Source: Lachnospiraceae bacterium (lineage in GTDB: Bacteria > Bacillota > Clostridia > Lachnospirales > Lachnospiraceae). From it: 64,000 bases of DNA. Position 1 is the stretch's first letter; every line of letters begins with the position of its first letter. Below the pieces are notes generated by a model. That model was not told the origin of the DNA and did not search any database. It worked only from the letters and a program-made list of their open reading frames with translations. This document shows positions 43,690-53,619 of this stretch, one piece after another. The translations under genes and the position numbers were made by a program. The stretch lies in the NCBI GenBank assembly GCA_017450485.1, contig JAFSTN010000025.1:1-64000 (forward strand), read 5' to 3'.

Positions 43690-43700
43690 AAAATTCACAA
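43683..43700. promoter_or_regulatory. Candidate Rex operator in the tmcAL-rex divergent region
   Basis: TTGGCAAAAAATTCACAA matches the Rex consensus TTGTGA-N6-TCACAA: the right half is perfect, the left half has four of six bases, and the 6-bp spacer is AT-only. It covers the -35 boxes of both rex (43694-43699) and the oppositely oriented tmcAL (43684-43689), which suggests rex autorepression and possible control of tmcAL by NADH/NAD+ ratio. Confidence 0.62.
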
Positions 43701-43722
43701 AGTATCTCGAAAGTAGTATAAT
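43694..43722 (+). promoter_or_regulatory. Promoter of rex
   Basis: TTCACA (43694-43699, five of six to consensus) and TATAAT (43717-43722) are separated by exactly 17 nt. The expected start is near 43729, giving a leader of about 24 nt with AAAGGA at 43741-43746. Confidence 0.75.
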
Positions 43723-43752
43723 CAGACTAAGGTTTTGATGAAAGGAATCAAT

Positions 43753-44382
43753 ATGGACAGCAAAGATATTTCACAGGCAGTCATAAGCCGTTTGCCAAGG
43801 TATCACAGGTTCCTGAGTGAACTCAAAGACCGGGGGATCGAGCGTATATCCAGTGCGGAACTCAGTGATCTGATGCATGTTACGGCATCCCAGATCAGGC
43901 AGGATCTGAATAATTTCGGCGGTTTCGGTCAGCAGGGATACGGATATAACGTGGACTATCTGTATGAGGAGATAGGACATATCCTCGGACTTGATATGAG
44001 ACATAACCTTATCATAGTAGGGGCCGGAAATTTGGGACAGGCGCTTGCCAATTATGTCAATTTTGACAGACGCGGGTTCCATACCAAAGGTTTGTTTGAT
44101 TCCGATCCGCACATGCAGGGAGTGGTCGTCAGGAACATGCCGGTGAGGCCCATGTCGGAGCTGGAGGATTTTATACGCGTTAATTCCATAGACATAGCTG
44201 TACTCACCATCCCCAAAGAAGCTGCGATAGAAGTTGCCGACAGACTGATAAGATGCGGTATCAAGGGCATATGGAATTTCGCCCACATAGATCTGGATGT
44301 TCCTCCGAACGTCCGGGTGGAGAATGTTCATTTATCCGACAGCCTGATGAAGCTGTCTTATAATCTGCGGGATCTGGGTTGA
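43753..44382 (+). CDS. rex: Redox-sensing transcriptional repressor Rex
   Basis: The start at ATG 43753 is favoured by AAAGGA 6 nt upstream; ATG 43738 or TTG 43735 would include that site in the frame. The protein has 209 residues: an N-terminal winged helix (ISRLPRYHRFLSELKDRG, SAELSDLMHVTASQIRQDL and the wing FGGFGQQGYGYNV) and a C-terminal Rossmann domain with NAD(H) motif IIVGAGNLGQALANY. Rex senses the NADH/NAD+ ratio and represses fermentation and electron-transfer genes when NADH is low. A candidate Rex operator overlaps its own promoter. Targets may include the nfnAB genes further along, but no operator was seen there. Confidence 0.96.
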   Translation: MDSKDISQAVISRLPRYHRFLSELKDRGIERISSAELSDLMHVTASQIRQDLNNFGGFGQQGYGYNVDYLYEEIGHILGLDMRHNLIIVGAGNLGQALANYVNFDRRGFHTKGLFDSDPHMQGVVVRNMPVRPMSELEDFIRVNSIDIAVLTIPKEAAIEVADRLIRCGIKGIWNFAHIDLDVPPNVRVENVHLSDSLMKLSYNLRDLG

Positions 44383-44400
44383 TGACAACAGGAGAAAACT

Positions 44401-45054
44401 ATGGCCGATAAACAAAAAGAATTCCTGAAAGCCCTGGAAGGCAAAAGAATAGCGCCACTGACGCTGGATAATAAATGGCATCAGCTGTTTGACGGCGGGG
44501 AGATTCCGCCTGAGATCAAGCCGAAGGCCGATGAACTGAACGGACTCCTCAAGCAGCAGGGTAACGTCAATAATGAACTTAAGAAGGTCAAGGCACTGAA
44601 GAAAAAACTTCTGGACGAGATGGTGACACTTGCGGATGATGCGGCGTCGGGAGTTCCGAACGCAGAGAAGGAGCTGGAACAGCACAAGAGGCTTATCGAT
44701 GACTGCAACGGCCATATAGATGATTATCAGGATCAGTTGCTCGACTTTCCCAAACTTATAGATCATGTGAACCGTGATCTGATGATCCTTACGATGGATG
44801 ACTGTTATGATCGTCTGAAGGAGAACAACAAAGAGATCGAGGAGATCGGTAAGTGGATCGATGAATTTCGTAAAGAACTGAAAAAGAACGTGGTAAGAAA
44901 GCAGGATCGGGAATTGGCCAATCACCGGTTGTACTCATATATGCATGATATTTTCGGCACGGAAGTAATAGAGATATTTGACATGGCATATATCCCCACG
45001 GGGCTCAAAGCGCCGGGAGCGGGCACCGATAGCGGAGAAAAGAAGGCAGACTGA
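44401..45054 (+). CDS. Coiled-coil hypothetical protein, 217 aa
   Basis: The protein is strongly charged and helical, with heptad-like runs over about residues 45-170, containing LLKQQGNVNNELKKVKALKK and ERLKENNKEIEEIG-like segments. No signal peptide or membrane helix is seen. A hydrophobic-poor tail rich in Gly, Ala and Lys ends the protein. I do not recognise the family. It lies between rex (18 nt upstream) and alr (4-nt overlap is nearly reached; the stop codon and the next ATG share the A of TGATGA), so it is part of that operon. Confidence 0.72.
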   Translation: MADKQKEFLKALEGKRIAPLTLDNKWHQLFDGGEIPPEIKPKADELNGLLKQQGNVNNELKKVKALKKKLLDEMVTLADDAASGVPNAEKELEQHKRLIDDCNGHIDDYQDQLLDFPKLIDHVNRDLMILTMDDCYDRLKENNKEIEEIGKWIDEFRKELKKNVVRKQDRELANHRLYSYMHDIFGTEVIEIFDMAYIPTGLKAPGAGTDSGEKKAD

Positions 45055-46247
45055 TGAAACCTGAAGAATATGCACATATAAAGCGAGGATATGCGTTGAT
45101 AGATATGGATGCCGTATCCGACAACGTGGATGCCATGTGGGATGCGATATCTGACGGGACGCGGATGGTTCTGGTGATCAAGACTGACGGATACGGTCAC
45201 GGCTCGATCCCCATAGCACGGAAGTATGACCGGGATGAGAGGATATGGGGATATGCGGTCGCATGTCCCGAAGAAGCATATGATCTGAGGGAGGCCGGAT
45301 GCACCAAGCCTATTCTGATCCTCGGATATGCTTTCGATTATGCATATGATGACATGGTCAGACTTGATATCAGACCTGCGGTGTTCAGAGAGGATATGCT
45401 GGCGGAGCTTGCCGAAGCCGCTCGCAGACAGTCGGTCAGGGCGAAGATACATATCAAGGTGGATACGGGGATGAGCCGTATAGGTATCAGGCCGGATGAC
45501 GAAGGTCTTGAGTTTGTCAGGAAAGCCATGTCGTACCGGGATATTGAGATAGAGGGTATATTTACACATTTTGCAAGAGCCGACGAAGCTGATAAGCGAT
45601 ATGCCTGCAGACAACTGGATGTCTTCGGCGCTTTCATCGGACGTATCAGGGATGAACTCGGTTTGGATATACCCTGTAAGCATTGCTCCAATTCCGCCGG
45701 TATCATGGAGCTCCCCGAGGCGAACATGGATATGGTCAGGGCGGGCATTACACTGTACGGATTATGGCCTTCGGATGAAGTGGATAAGGAAAGGCTTGCG
45801 ATCAGACCGGTCATGAGCCTGAGGAGTCATATCGTGTATGTCAAGGATGTGGATGCCGGTACGCAGATAAGCTATGGCGGTACTTACGAAGCAAGCGGGA
45901 TGAAAAAGATAGCTACCGTACCGGTTGGATATGGAGACGGATATCCGAGAACGCTCTCAAATCGCGGCGAAGTTATAGTCAGAGGCAGACGTGCACCTAT
46001 AGTGGGCAGAGTGTGCATGGATCAGTTTATGATAGACGTGACGGATATTCCCGGTGTGACGGAGGGGGATATGGTCACTCTCATTGGCAGAGACGGAGAT
46101 GAGTTTATTTCCATGGAGGAACTCGGGGGACTGTCAGGGAGATTCAATTATGAGCTGGCCTGTGACATAGGCAAACGTATCCCCAGAGTATATGTTTCGG
46201 GCGGTGAGACAGAGGATATTATCCTTGATAGACGCAGTATTAAATGA
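45054..46247 (+). CDS. alr: Alanine racemase
   Basis: The 397-residue fold-type III PLP enzyme has the cofactor Lys in VIKTDGYGHGS (about 41-51), replacing the more common K-A-N-A-Y-G-H-G. HIKVDTGMSRIGI is the conserved barrel loop. The C-terminal beta domain provides catalytic Tyr in SYGGTY and the substrate-contact GRVCMDQFMIDVTD. It makes D-Ala for peptidoglycan by racemising L-Ala; related racemases with this Lys motif may also act on serine, which sequence alone does not exclude. The GACTGATG overlap with the coiled-coil gene suggests coupling. The yebC promoter overlaps its end. Confidence 0.93.
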   Translation: MKPEEYAHIKRGYALIDMDAVSDNVDAMWDAISDGTRMVLVIKTDGYGHGSIPIARKYDRDERIWGYAVACPEEAYDLREAGCTKPILILGYAFDYAYDDMVRLDIRPAVFREDMLAELAEAARRQSVRAKIHIKVDTGMSRIGIRPDDEGLEFVRKAMSYRDIEIEGIFTHFARADEADKRYACRQLDVFGAFIGRIRDELGLDIPCKHCSNSAGIMELPEANMDMVRAGITLYGLWPSDEVDKERLAIRPVMSLRSHIVYVKDVDAGTQISYGGTYEASGMKKIATVPVGYGDGYPRTLSNRGEVIVRGRRAPIVGRVCMDQFMIDVTDIPGVTEGDMVTLIGRDGDEFISMEELGGLSGRFNYELACDIGKRIPRVYVSGGETEDIILDRRSIK

Positions 46248-46253
46248 TAAAAT
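46225..46253 (+). promoter_or_regulatory. Promoter of yebC
   Basis: TTGATA (46225-46230), 17 nt, TAAAAT (46248-46253), with TG at 46245-46246 making an extended -10. It overlaps the last codons of alr. The expected start is near 46260, giving a 64-nt AT-rich leader with AAAGGAG at 46310-46316. Confidence 0.62.
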
Positions 46254-46323
46254 GAATTGTTATGATTATATACTAAAATGCGGTTTTTATGGGCATTACA
46301 AACTTGTATAAAGGAGTAGATTT

Positions 46324-47052
46324 ATGTCAGGACATTCGAAATTTGCAAACATCAAACACAAGAAAGAAAAGAACGATGCTGCCAAGGGTAAGATTTTTAC
46401 CATAATCGGCCGTGAGATCGCCGTAGCAGTTAAGGAGGGCGGCCCTGATCCGTCCAATAACTTCAAATTGGCACAGGTTATTGCCAAGGCTAAGGCAAAC
46501 AACGTGCCGAACGATACCATTGAGAGAGGCATCAAAAAGGCATCCGGAGAGAACGGCGGTGCCGATTACAAGTACATGACTTATGAGGGATACGGCCCGA
46601 ACGGAATAGCCATCATTGTGGATGCGCTGACCGATAATATCAACCGTACCGCAGCCAATGTCAGGAGTGCTTTTACCAAGGGGCAGGGTAATGTAGGAAC
46701 TCCGGGATGCGTTTCCTTTATGTTCGACAAGAAGGGCCAGATCATCATAGACCGTGAGGAATGCGACATGGAATCCGATGATCTGATGATGATCGCTCTG
46801 GATGCGGGAGCTGATGATTTTACCGAGGAAGAGGACAGCTTTGAGATATTGACCGATCCCGATGCTTTTGCGGATGTTGTAAATGCGCTGGAGGAGAATA
46901 AGATCCCTACCGCCAGTGCCGAAGTTACCATGATACCTCAGAACTATGTAACTCTTACTGATGAGACTGCCATTAAGAATCTTCAGCGTATCCTGGATCT
47001 GCTCGAAGAAGACGATGACGTACAGGCCGTATATCATAACTGGGACGAATAA
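46324..47052 (+). CDS. yebC: YebC/PmpR family regulatory protein
   Basis: The 242-residue protein begins GHSKFANIKHKKEKNDAAKG, with the family signature FTIIGREIAVAVKEGGPDP, then GYGPNGIAIIVDALTDN and RSAFTKGQGNVGTPGCVSFM. YebC-type proteins were first described as DNA-binding regulators, and newer work links them to relief of ribosome stalling at proline stretches (family knowledge). They are often next to ruvC, which is not the case here. It has its own promoter and the preferred-codon bias of an abundant protein. Confidence 0.95.
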   Translation: MSGHSKFANIKHKKEKNDAAKGKIFTIIGREIAVAVKEGGPDPSNNFKLAQVIAKAKANNVPNDTIERGIKKASGENGGADYKYMTYEGYGPNGIAIIVDALTDNINRTAANVRSAFTKGQGNVGTPGCVSFMFDKKGQIIIDREECDMESDDLMMIALDAGADDFTEEEDSFEILTDPDAFADVVNALEENKIPTASAEVTMIPQNYVTLTDETAIKNLQRILDLLEEDDDVQAVYHNWDE

Positions 47053-47061
47053 TTACCGAAA

Positions 47062-49113
47062 ATGCTGTTTAGAAGGAAACTGATCACTAATTTCATTTGG
47101 ATCATTGCGATGATTACGATCGTCGTTATGGGTGCACAGTATGCCTTTCTCTACGGTATAGATTTCCTTTTTGCGGGTGAAAACAATTATCTGGCTCAAC
47201 TGGTAAGCGTCTCATATACCGCTCTGGATGTGGGATTACTCGTATGGATTGTCGTATTCCTGGGGATATGTGTGATCGTGTTCCTGATAGGCAGGGCTGT
47301 ATCCGGGCTGATCCATGAACATATAGAGATCAAGGAATCTGTAGTCGGACTGATCCGGATACTGATGACTTGCGGCTTATTCATAGGCGCGATCATATAC
47401 CGCGGCATTCTTCTGATCTCGTCCGGAGTGGTGCTCCTGACCGATTCGACATATTATGATGCCGCAGTTGGGCTGTTTACCGGGGGTACACCTCTTGGAG
47501 AACTTGCGGTTCACGGTGCTTCATTTGCCTATGTGATGATCCTGACCTTCGTTATGCAGTTCCTGGGGGACAGGGTCGTTGCCGTGTTGATGCTTCAGAC
47601 CGTGATCCAGATTCTCACGATCGTGCTGACTTTCTCGGCATTTAAGCGGCTGGTGAATTACTGTACAGGCTTCATGGCCGCGCTGATATTAACGATCTCT
47701 CCGTTGTATACGTCCAGGTTATACACCTCGAATCCGGGGTGTTTTGTGGCATTACTGGTTATCTTTGTTATTTGGCTTATCAGCATAATGATGAAGATAC
47801 ACGGCGGAGTTTTTAAGGTCGTCTTCGGACTGGTGACCGGATTGATCACGGGTTATCTGATCTATATGGACGTCCTTTGCGCTTTGGTTCTGATCGTATG
47901 GTTTTTCGCACTGATGTATGAGATCGGCGATGAAGAAAGCGAGAAATATCTGCCTGCATACCTGCTTTTTATTCTGGGTATAGTCATTAGCGCGATATTA
48001 AGCATATGTATGGACGGTGGATTTGATCCCGATGGGATAGATATCGCTTACCGTACCTGGATGAAAGTCACGTCGGCTCATATCGTACCGGAGTATGCGC
48101 TGATAGATCCGGCGCAGGGAGTACTGTGTCTGATACAGTGCATGATCATGGTCGGCATTGGAGCCATGACCATAATGGGCACCCTGGGACGCAGTCATGT
48201 TGAGTATGAACTGCCGTGGATCATGATGCTGATCTGTGCGCTCACTCCCATGACCAAGCTCGGTTATCTTCAGGACAGTACGGTTTCTCTGATAATGTAC
48301 TGCATGCTGACCGGAGCCGGAATATCCGCAATGCTTCATGTTAATGATGAAGATGATGAAGAAGACGAAGACGACGAGGATGAAGATGACGATGAGTCCG
48401 GTTCCGAAGAGGTAGAGATAGAGTATCTGAATGAAGATGACAGTGAACCGGTCGAGTTCGAGCAGCTTCCGGATCCCGTCGAAAAACCTCAGGATAAACC
48501 TCAGAACAAATCTGTAAAGGACGTTTCCGCCGATACGGCAGCCAATACCTCTGTCGATGATGCGGATGATGATATCGAAACATTTGATATAGGACCGCAG
48601 GCCCCTGTTAATAAGACCGGCATTGCGACCGAAGACACTGAAGTTACTGAAGAACAGGAAGAGCAGGAGGAACTCCCCACATCGATTCCGTGGGCAGAGA
48701 TAAAGAAGCTGGATGAGGAAGATGATGATCCCATGTCGATCCTCAGAGATGATGATGAAGACGAAGAGGATGATAAAAGGGAAGAGGATGATAAAAAGGA
48801 AGAGGATAATAAAAAGGACGGCTCTCCGGTTCAGACAGTATTCTCATCCGCAAACAGAAACTATGATGTAGTCGTTGAAGGTGAGGTGTTTGCATCAGAG
48901 GAAGTCATCTCGAAAACCGCCGTTGATCTTTCCACCACGCAGGTGGATGACCTGCCCGGTATGATCCCGAATCCTCTGCCTCTGCCTCCCAAGAAGGCCC
49001 AGGTTGAGATGGATTTCGATCTTTATGATGACGATCCGGATGATGAAGATGATCCGGATTGGGGCAAGCTTGATGATTATGACATGGATGATGACGATGA
49101 TTTTGATATCTGA
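47062..49113 (+). CDS. Polytopic membrane protein with long acidic cytosolic tail
   Basis: Of its 683 residues, the first 430 or so contain about 11-12 membrane helices. A loop with YYDAAVGLFTGGTPLGELA after helix 4 and a helix ending LILTISPLYTSRLYTSNPG recall GT-C (ArnT/PMT-like) glycosyltransferases, but no catalytic motif is firm. The last 250 residues form a very acidic, disordered tail (runs of Asp/Glu such as DEEDEDDEDEDDDE) that includes three tandem 18-bp repeats at 48766-48819 coding E-D-D-K-R/K-E units. No ribosome site is evident before ATG 47062, 9 nt after yebC. It precedes ftsK by 22 nt. Confidence 0.75.
   Translation: MLFRRKLITNFIWIIAMITIVVMGAQYAFLYGIDFLFAGENNYLAQLVSVSYTALDVGLLVWIVVFLGICVIVFLIGRAVSGLIHEHIEIKESVVGLIRILMTCGLFIGAIIYRGILLISSGVVLLTDSTYYDAAVGLFTGGTPLGELAVHGASFAYVMILTFVMQFLGDRVVAVLMLQTVIQILTIVLTFSAFKRLVNYCTGFMAALILTISPLYTSRLYTSNPGCFVALLVIFVIWLISIMMKIHGGVFKVVFGLVTGLITGYLIYMDVLCALVLIVWFFALMYEIGDEESEKYLPAYLLFILGIVISAILSICMDGGFDPDGIDIAYRTWMKVTSAHIVPEYALIDPAQGVLCLIQCMIMVGIGAMTIMGTLGRSHVEYELPWIMMLICALTPMTKLGYLQDSTVSLIMYCMLTGAGISAMLHVNDEDDEEDEDDEDEDDDESGSEEVEIEYLNEDDSEPVEFEQLPDPVEKPQDKPQNKSVKDVSADTAANTSVDDADDDIETFDIGPQAPVNKTGIATEDTEVTEEQEEQEELPTSIPWAEIKKLDEEDDDPMSILRDDDEDEEDDKREEDDKKEEDNKKDGSPVQTVFSSANRNYDVVVEGEVFASEEVISKTAVDLSTTQVDDLPGMIPNPLPLPPKKAQVEMDFDLYDDDPDDEDDPDWGKLDDYDMDDDDDFDI
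48766..48819 (+). repeat. Three tandem 18-bp repeats inside the acidic-tail gene
   Basis: Copies at 48766-48783, 48784-48801 and 48802-48819 share the core GAGGATRATAAAARGGAM. The unit length is a multiple of three, so gain or loss of copies keeps the frame and changes only tail length. Confidence 0.8.
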
Positions 49114-49135
49114 TCATCCGGACGCTCTATAGAAT

Positions 49136-51913
49136 ATGGCTAATACAGGTAAAAGCAACTCAGGAACAAAAAAGAATACTTCGAGATCGGGGGGAACATC
49201 CTCCGCAAGATCCACATCCGGAAGATCCGGTTCTTCAAGAGCCGGAAGCTCCGGGAGGACTGCGTCCAAAAGCACAGCATCCGCCCGCTCCGGCAACACA
49301 CGCGGTAAAGCTCAGACAACCGCACCCGAGCCGGATGTTTTGCAGGGAGATCTTTTCCTGCTTTTGTCTGTAGCCGTATGTGTAGTCCTTTTTTTATGTA
49401 ATTTCGGGATCATAGGAATGTTCGGAGATACACTGAGCTCCATCATGTTCGGTGTATTCGGACTGGTATCATGGATGCTCCCTCTGGCCGCTATAGTCAT
49501 CATTCTCTTTGCGGTGTTTAATCGCGGGAATTCCAGAGCAACACGCAAACTGATTGCCGGTGGTGTTTTGATCTTTCTGGTAATGATAATGTGTGACATG
49601 GCTACCGGAGAGATCAATACGGACCTGCAGATCAACATCACCGGTATTTATTCCAGATGTTCCGAATTCCGCCGCGGCGGAGGAGTTCTCGGAGGTATTC
49701 CGGCATATTATCTCGAGAAGACCCTCGGAGGAGTCGGTACTATACTGTTTCTGGTCGTGCTGGTCATCATATGCGTGATCGTTATAGCCGGTAAATCGAT
49801 CATCTCCGGACTTATGGAGCAGGGGCAGCTCATGTATGACGAAAGCATGGAGGAGCGCCGTCACAGAAACCTGAGTCGTGAAGAAGTAAGTCGCGCGAGA
49901 CAGGCCGAACGGGCAGCGCGTATAGCACGCAAGCGCGAGCTGAATGACGCCAAAGAGCGCGAGCGTCAGATGCGTGCCGAGGAGAAAGAAAACGAACAGA
50001 TCCTGCGTATGGAGAAAAAGGGTGTAGGAGTTACCTTAAATACTACGCTGGACAAGGATATAAACAATCTGGCCAAGCCTGATGAGATCCGTGATGACGA
50101 GCATCTGATCAAAGTGACCGATACGGATGAATATGAGAGAAGGGCATCCTCGTCGGCAGTGCTTCATGACAGCATGACCGCCGAGGGTACCGATGCATTG
50201 AGAGAGATCACTCCGGTCTATGATGAAGAACCTTCGGACTATGTGGAAGAAAGCGATGCCTATGATGCAGAGCCCGAAGTCAATGCCGCCCGCCCCGAGG
50301 ATTCATATGCACGGGAGTATGGCAATACGATGGGACATACCTCAACAGGTACCAGACCGTCCGCTGTCAGACGTCAGACCAAGGCTGAAGCCGTACATGC
50401 ACCGGAACCGGAAACTGCGCCGGCGACACGTAAAAAGCCGGGAGCACAGACCGGTTACAAGTTCCCGCCCATATCGCTTCTTACTCCGGGATCAGGCTCC
50501 AAGAAGTCCGGCGGCGATAAGGAATTAAAGGACATATCCGAGAGACTTATACAGACATTGGAAACCTTCGGCGTTAAAGCCAGGATCACTGATGTCAGCA
50601 GAGGCCCCGCAGTTACCAGATATGAACTTCAACCTGAGCTTGGTGTCAAAGTATCCAAGATAGTCGGATTGAGCGATGATCTGAAACTTGCACTGGCTGC
50701 TACGGATATCCGTATTGAAGCTCCCATTCCCGGCAAATCCGCTGTCGGTATTGAGGTGCCCAATAAAGAAAACGAAGCGGTCGCTTTCCGTGACCTGATC
50801 GAATCTCAGAACTTCAAGAACTCAACTGCCGCATTGCCTTTTGCTGTCGGTAAGGATATAGGCGGTCAGATAGTCGTGCATGATATAGCGAAGATGCCTC
50901 ATGTACTGATTGCGGGTGCTACGGGATCAGGTAAATCCGTATGTATCAACACTATCATAATGAGTATCCTGTATAAATGCAGGCCTGAAGATGTGCGTCT
51001 GATCATGATAGACCCGAAGGTCGTGGAGTTGAGTGTATACAATGATGTTCCGCATCTGCTGCTTCCCGTGGTCACCGATCCTAAGAAAGCGGCCGGCGCA
51101 TTACAGTGGGCCGTGAAGGAGATGACCGACAGATATGCCAAGTTCGCAGAAGCCTCGGTCAGGGATCTGAAGGGGTATAACGCATCTCTTGAAGATCCGT
51201 CGGAGAAGCTTCCGCATATCCTTATCATCGTTGACGAGCTGGCCGATCTGATGATGGTGGCTCCCGGAGAGGTGGAGGAGAGCATATGCCGTCTGGCCCA
51301 GCTGGCACGTGCCTGCGGGATACACCTGGTCATAGCTACACAGAGACCTTCGGTGGATGTCATCACCGGTCTGATCAAGGCTAACATGCCCAGCCGTATA
51401 GCATTTGCCGTATCATCCGGTGTAGATTCACGTACTATTCTTGATATGGTCGGCGCCGAGAAGCTTCTCGGCAAGGGTGATATGCTGTTTTATCCTCAGG
51501 GATTGCCCAAGCCTACCAGAGTTCAGGGCGCATATGTGCCTGATTCGGATGTTTCGAAGGTTGCACATTTCTTTAAGGAACTGGGGTATGTACCCGGTGG
51601 TGATTCCGATATATCCGAGCAGGTGACATCGATAAGTTCGTCGGCTTCGTCGGCAGGTGCTCCGGGAGATGGCGGAGATTCCGAATATGATGACTATTTC
51701 GCTCAGGCAGGTCGTTTTATCATAGATAAAGACAAGGCATCCATAGGTGCACTTCAGCGGCTGCTTAAGATCGGGTTCAACCGTGCTGCCAGGATCATGG
51801 ATCAGCTGGCTGATGCCGGAGTGGTAGGCGAAGAGCAGGGGACCAAGCCTCGCGAGATACTGATGAATGAAGTCCAGTTTGAGGAACTGTTGGAAAGTCT
51901 GGGCATTGAGTGA
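49136..51913 (+). CDS. ftsK: FtsK/SpoIIIE family DNA translocase
   Basis: The 925-residue protein opens with a Ser/Gly/Arg-rich basic segment of about 65 residues, then four membrane helices (about 75-225), a long charged linker (to about 445), the alpha-beta motor domain with Walker A IAGATGSGKSVCINT and Walker B HILIIVDELADLMM, and a C-terminal winged-helix gamma domain (about 860-925; LLKIGFNRAARIMDQLADAG) that reads KOPS/SRS DNA signals. It pumps chromosomal DNA through the closing septum during division or sporulation. The start ATG lacks a strong ribosome site. Which of FtsK or SpoIIIE is meant cannot be told from one copy. Confidence 0.95.
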   Translation: MANTGKSNSGTKKNTSRSGGTSSARSTSGRSGSSRAGSSGRTASKSTASARSGNTRGKAQTTAPEPDVLQGDLFLLLSVAVCVVLFLCNFGIIGMFGDTLSSIMFGVFGLVSWMLPLAAIVIILFAVFNRGNSRATRKLIAGGVLIFLVMIMCDMATGEINTDLQINITGIYSRCSEFRRGGGVLGGIPAYYLEKTLGGVGTILFLVVLVIICVIVIAGKSIISGLMEQGQLMYDESMEERRHRNLSREEVSRARQAERAARIARKRELNDAKERERQMRAEEKENEQILRMEKKGVGVTLNTTLDKDINNLAKPDEIRDDEHLIKVTDTDEYERRASSSAVLHDSMTAEGTDALREITPVYDEEPSDYVEESDAYDAEPEVNAARPEDSYAREYGNTMGHTSTGTRPSAVRRQTKAEAVHAPEPETAPATRKKPGAQTGYKFPPISLLTPGSGSKKSGGDKELKDISERLIQTLETFGVKARITDVSRGPAVTRYELQPELGVKVSKIVGLSDDLKLALAATDIRIEAPIPGKSAVGIEVPNKENEAVAFRDLIESQNFKNSTAALPFAVGKDIGGQIVVHDIAKMPHVLIAGATGSGKSVCINTIIMSILYKCRPEDVRLIMIDPKVVELSVYNDVPHLLLPVVTDPKKAAGALQWAVKEMTDRYAKFAEASVRDLKGYNASLEDPSEKLPHILIIVDELADLMMVAPGEVEESICRLAQLARACGIHLVIATQRPSVDVITGLIKANMPSRIAFAVSSGVDSRTILDMVGAEKLLGKGDMLFYPQGLPKPTRVQGAYVPDSDVSKVAHFFKELGYVPGGDSDISEQVTSISSSASSAGAPGDGGDSEYDDYFAQAGRFIIDKDKASIGALQRLLKIGFNRAARIMDQLADAGVVGEEQGTKPREILMNEVQFEELLESLGIE

Positions 51914-51939
51914 TTCCGGACTGATCAGGAGAATGGTTT

Positions 51940-53610
51940 ATGAAAACAGATATTGAGATAGCTCAGGAAGCTAAACTGAAACCCATAACCGAGATAACCG
52001 GGGAATTGGGTATATCGGCTGATGATATCGAACTGTACGGCAAATACAAAGCCAAGCTCTCGGATGAATACATTGACAGTCTGGCATCAAAGCCCAATGG
52101 CAAGCTTGTGCTGGTCACAGCCATCAACCCCACTCCCGCCGGCGAAGGCAAGACCACTACTACGGTAGGTCTCGGTCAGGCATTCGGCAAGCTCGGTAAA
52201 AAGGCCGTGATCGCCCTCAGGGAGCCGTCACTGGGCCCCTGCTTCGGTGTGAAAGGCGGTGCCGCAGGTGGCGGATATGCCCAGGTGGTTCCGATGGAGG
52301 ATCTGAACCTGCATTTCACAGGTGACTTCCATGCCATAACCTCTGCCAACAATCTCTGTGCTGCTCTGCTGGACAATCATATCCAGCAGGGAAATGAACT
52401 GAATATAGATACACGTAATATCGTATGGAAGAGATGTCTGGATATGAATGACCGTGTACTCAGAAATGTTGTGGTCGGTCTGGGTGCGAAGACAGACGGA
52501 TTCGTACGGGAGGATCATTTTGTTATAACCGTTGCCAGCGAGATCATGGCCGTATTGTGTCTGGCTGAGGATATGAGTGATCTCAAGAAGAGACTGGGCG
52601 CCATGGTGGTTGCATATGATCTGGGCGGCAAGCCCGTAACCGCATCGGATATAGGAGCTGTCGGATCCATGGCAGCACTGCTTAAGGATGCGCTTAAACC
52701 CAATCTGATCCAAACTCTGGAGCATACGCCGGCCATAGTTCACGGCGGACCCTTCGCCAACATAGCTCACGGCTGTAATTCCGTCAGAGCGACCAAGACC
52801 GCTCTTAAGATGGCGGATTACTGCATTACCGAGGCAGGCTTCGGCGCTGATCTCGGAGCCGAGAAGTTCTTTGATATCAAATGCAGAAAAGCGGGGCTTT
52901 CTCCTGATGCGGTAGTATTGGTGGCGACCGTCAGAGCCCTTAAGTATAACGGCGGTGTGCCCAAATCAGAGTTGAATAACGAGAATCTGGAGGCATTGAA
53001 GTCAGGAATTGCGAATCTTGAGAAGCATATAGAGAATCTCCAGAAATACGGTGTTCCGGTTATTGTTGCCCTTAATGCATTCATATCGGATACTGAAGCG
53101 GAGACGACTTTTGTCCGTGAATTCTGCGAGAGCAGGGGATGTGAGTTTGCGCTCTCTACCGTATGGGAGCATGGCGGAGACGGCGGTATCGAGCTTGCCG
53201 AAAAGGTACTGTACACTCTTGAGAACAAGAAGTCCGATTTCCGTGTTCTGTATGATGAGAACGACAGCATAGAATCCAAGATAAGCAGGATCGCTACGGA
53301 GATATACGGCAGCGACGGAGTGGAATATGCCCCCGCTGCCCTGAAGCAGATGAAGAATCTGGAAACACTGGGATTCGGTAAGCTTCCCATTTGCATGGCG
53401 AAGACACAGTATTCACTGTCCGATGATGAGACCAGACTCGGAAGACCCAAAGGCTTCAAAATAAATGTACGTGAAATGTATGTATCGGCCGGAGCCGGCT
53501 TCGTGGTAGTATTGACCGGATCGGTGATGACGATGCCGGGGCTGCCCAAGTCTCCGGCAGCATACCGTATAGATGTTGATGATTCCGGCAAGATCACCGG
53601 ACTGTTTTAA
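51940..53610 (+). CDS. fhs: Formate-tetrahydrofolate ligase
   Basis: The 556-residue protein is full length for the family. The ATP-binding P-loop is in [20 protein letters not shown], followed by [32 protein letters not shown] and the late [20 protein letters not shown]. It makes 10-formyl-THF from formate, THF and ATP, feeding purine synthesis or the methyl branch of the Wood-Ljungdahl pathway. It lies directly before folD, so the two catalyse consecutive steps. CAGGAGA lies upstream. No full acetyl-CoA pathway genes are in the window. Confidence 0.98.
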   Translation: MKTDIEIAQEAKLKPITEITGELGISADDIELYGKYKAKLSDEYIDSLASKPNGKLVLVTAINPTPAGEGKTTTTVGLGQAFGKLGKKAVIALREPSLGPCFGVKGGAAGGGYAQVVPMEDLNLHFTGDFHAITSANNLCAALLDNHIQQGNELNIDTRNIVWKRCLDMNDRVLRNVVVGLGAKTDGFVREDHFVITVASEIMAVLCLAEDMSDLKKRLGAMVVAYDLGGKPVTASDIGAVGSMAALLKDALKPNLIQTLEHTPAIVHGGPFANIAHGCNSVRATKTALKMADYCITEAGFGADLGAEKFFDIKCRKAGLSPDAVVLVATVRALKYNGGVPKSELNNENLEALKSGIANLEKHIENLQKYGVPVIVALNAFISDTEAETTFVREFCESRGCEFALSTVWEHGGDGGIELAEKVLYTLENKKSDFRVLYDENDSIESKISRIATEIYGSDGVEYAPAALKQMKNLETLGFGKLPICMAKTQYSLSDDETRLGRPKGFKINVREMYVSAGAGFVVVLTGSVMTMPGLPKSPAAYRIDVDDSGKITGLF

Positions 53611-53619
53611 GGAGATATT

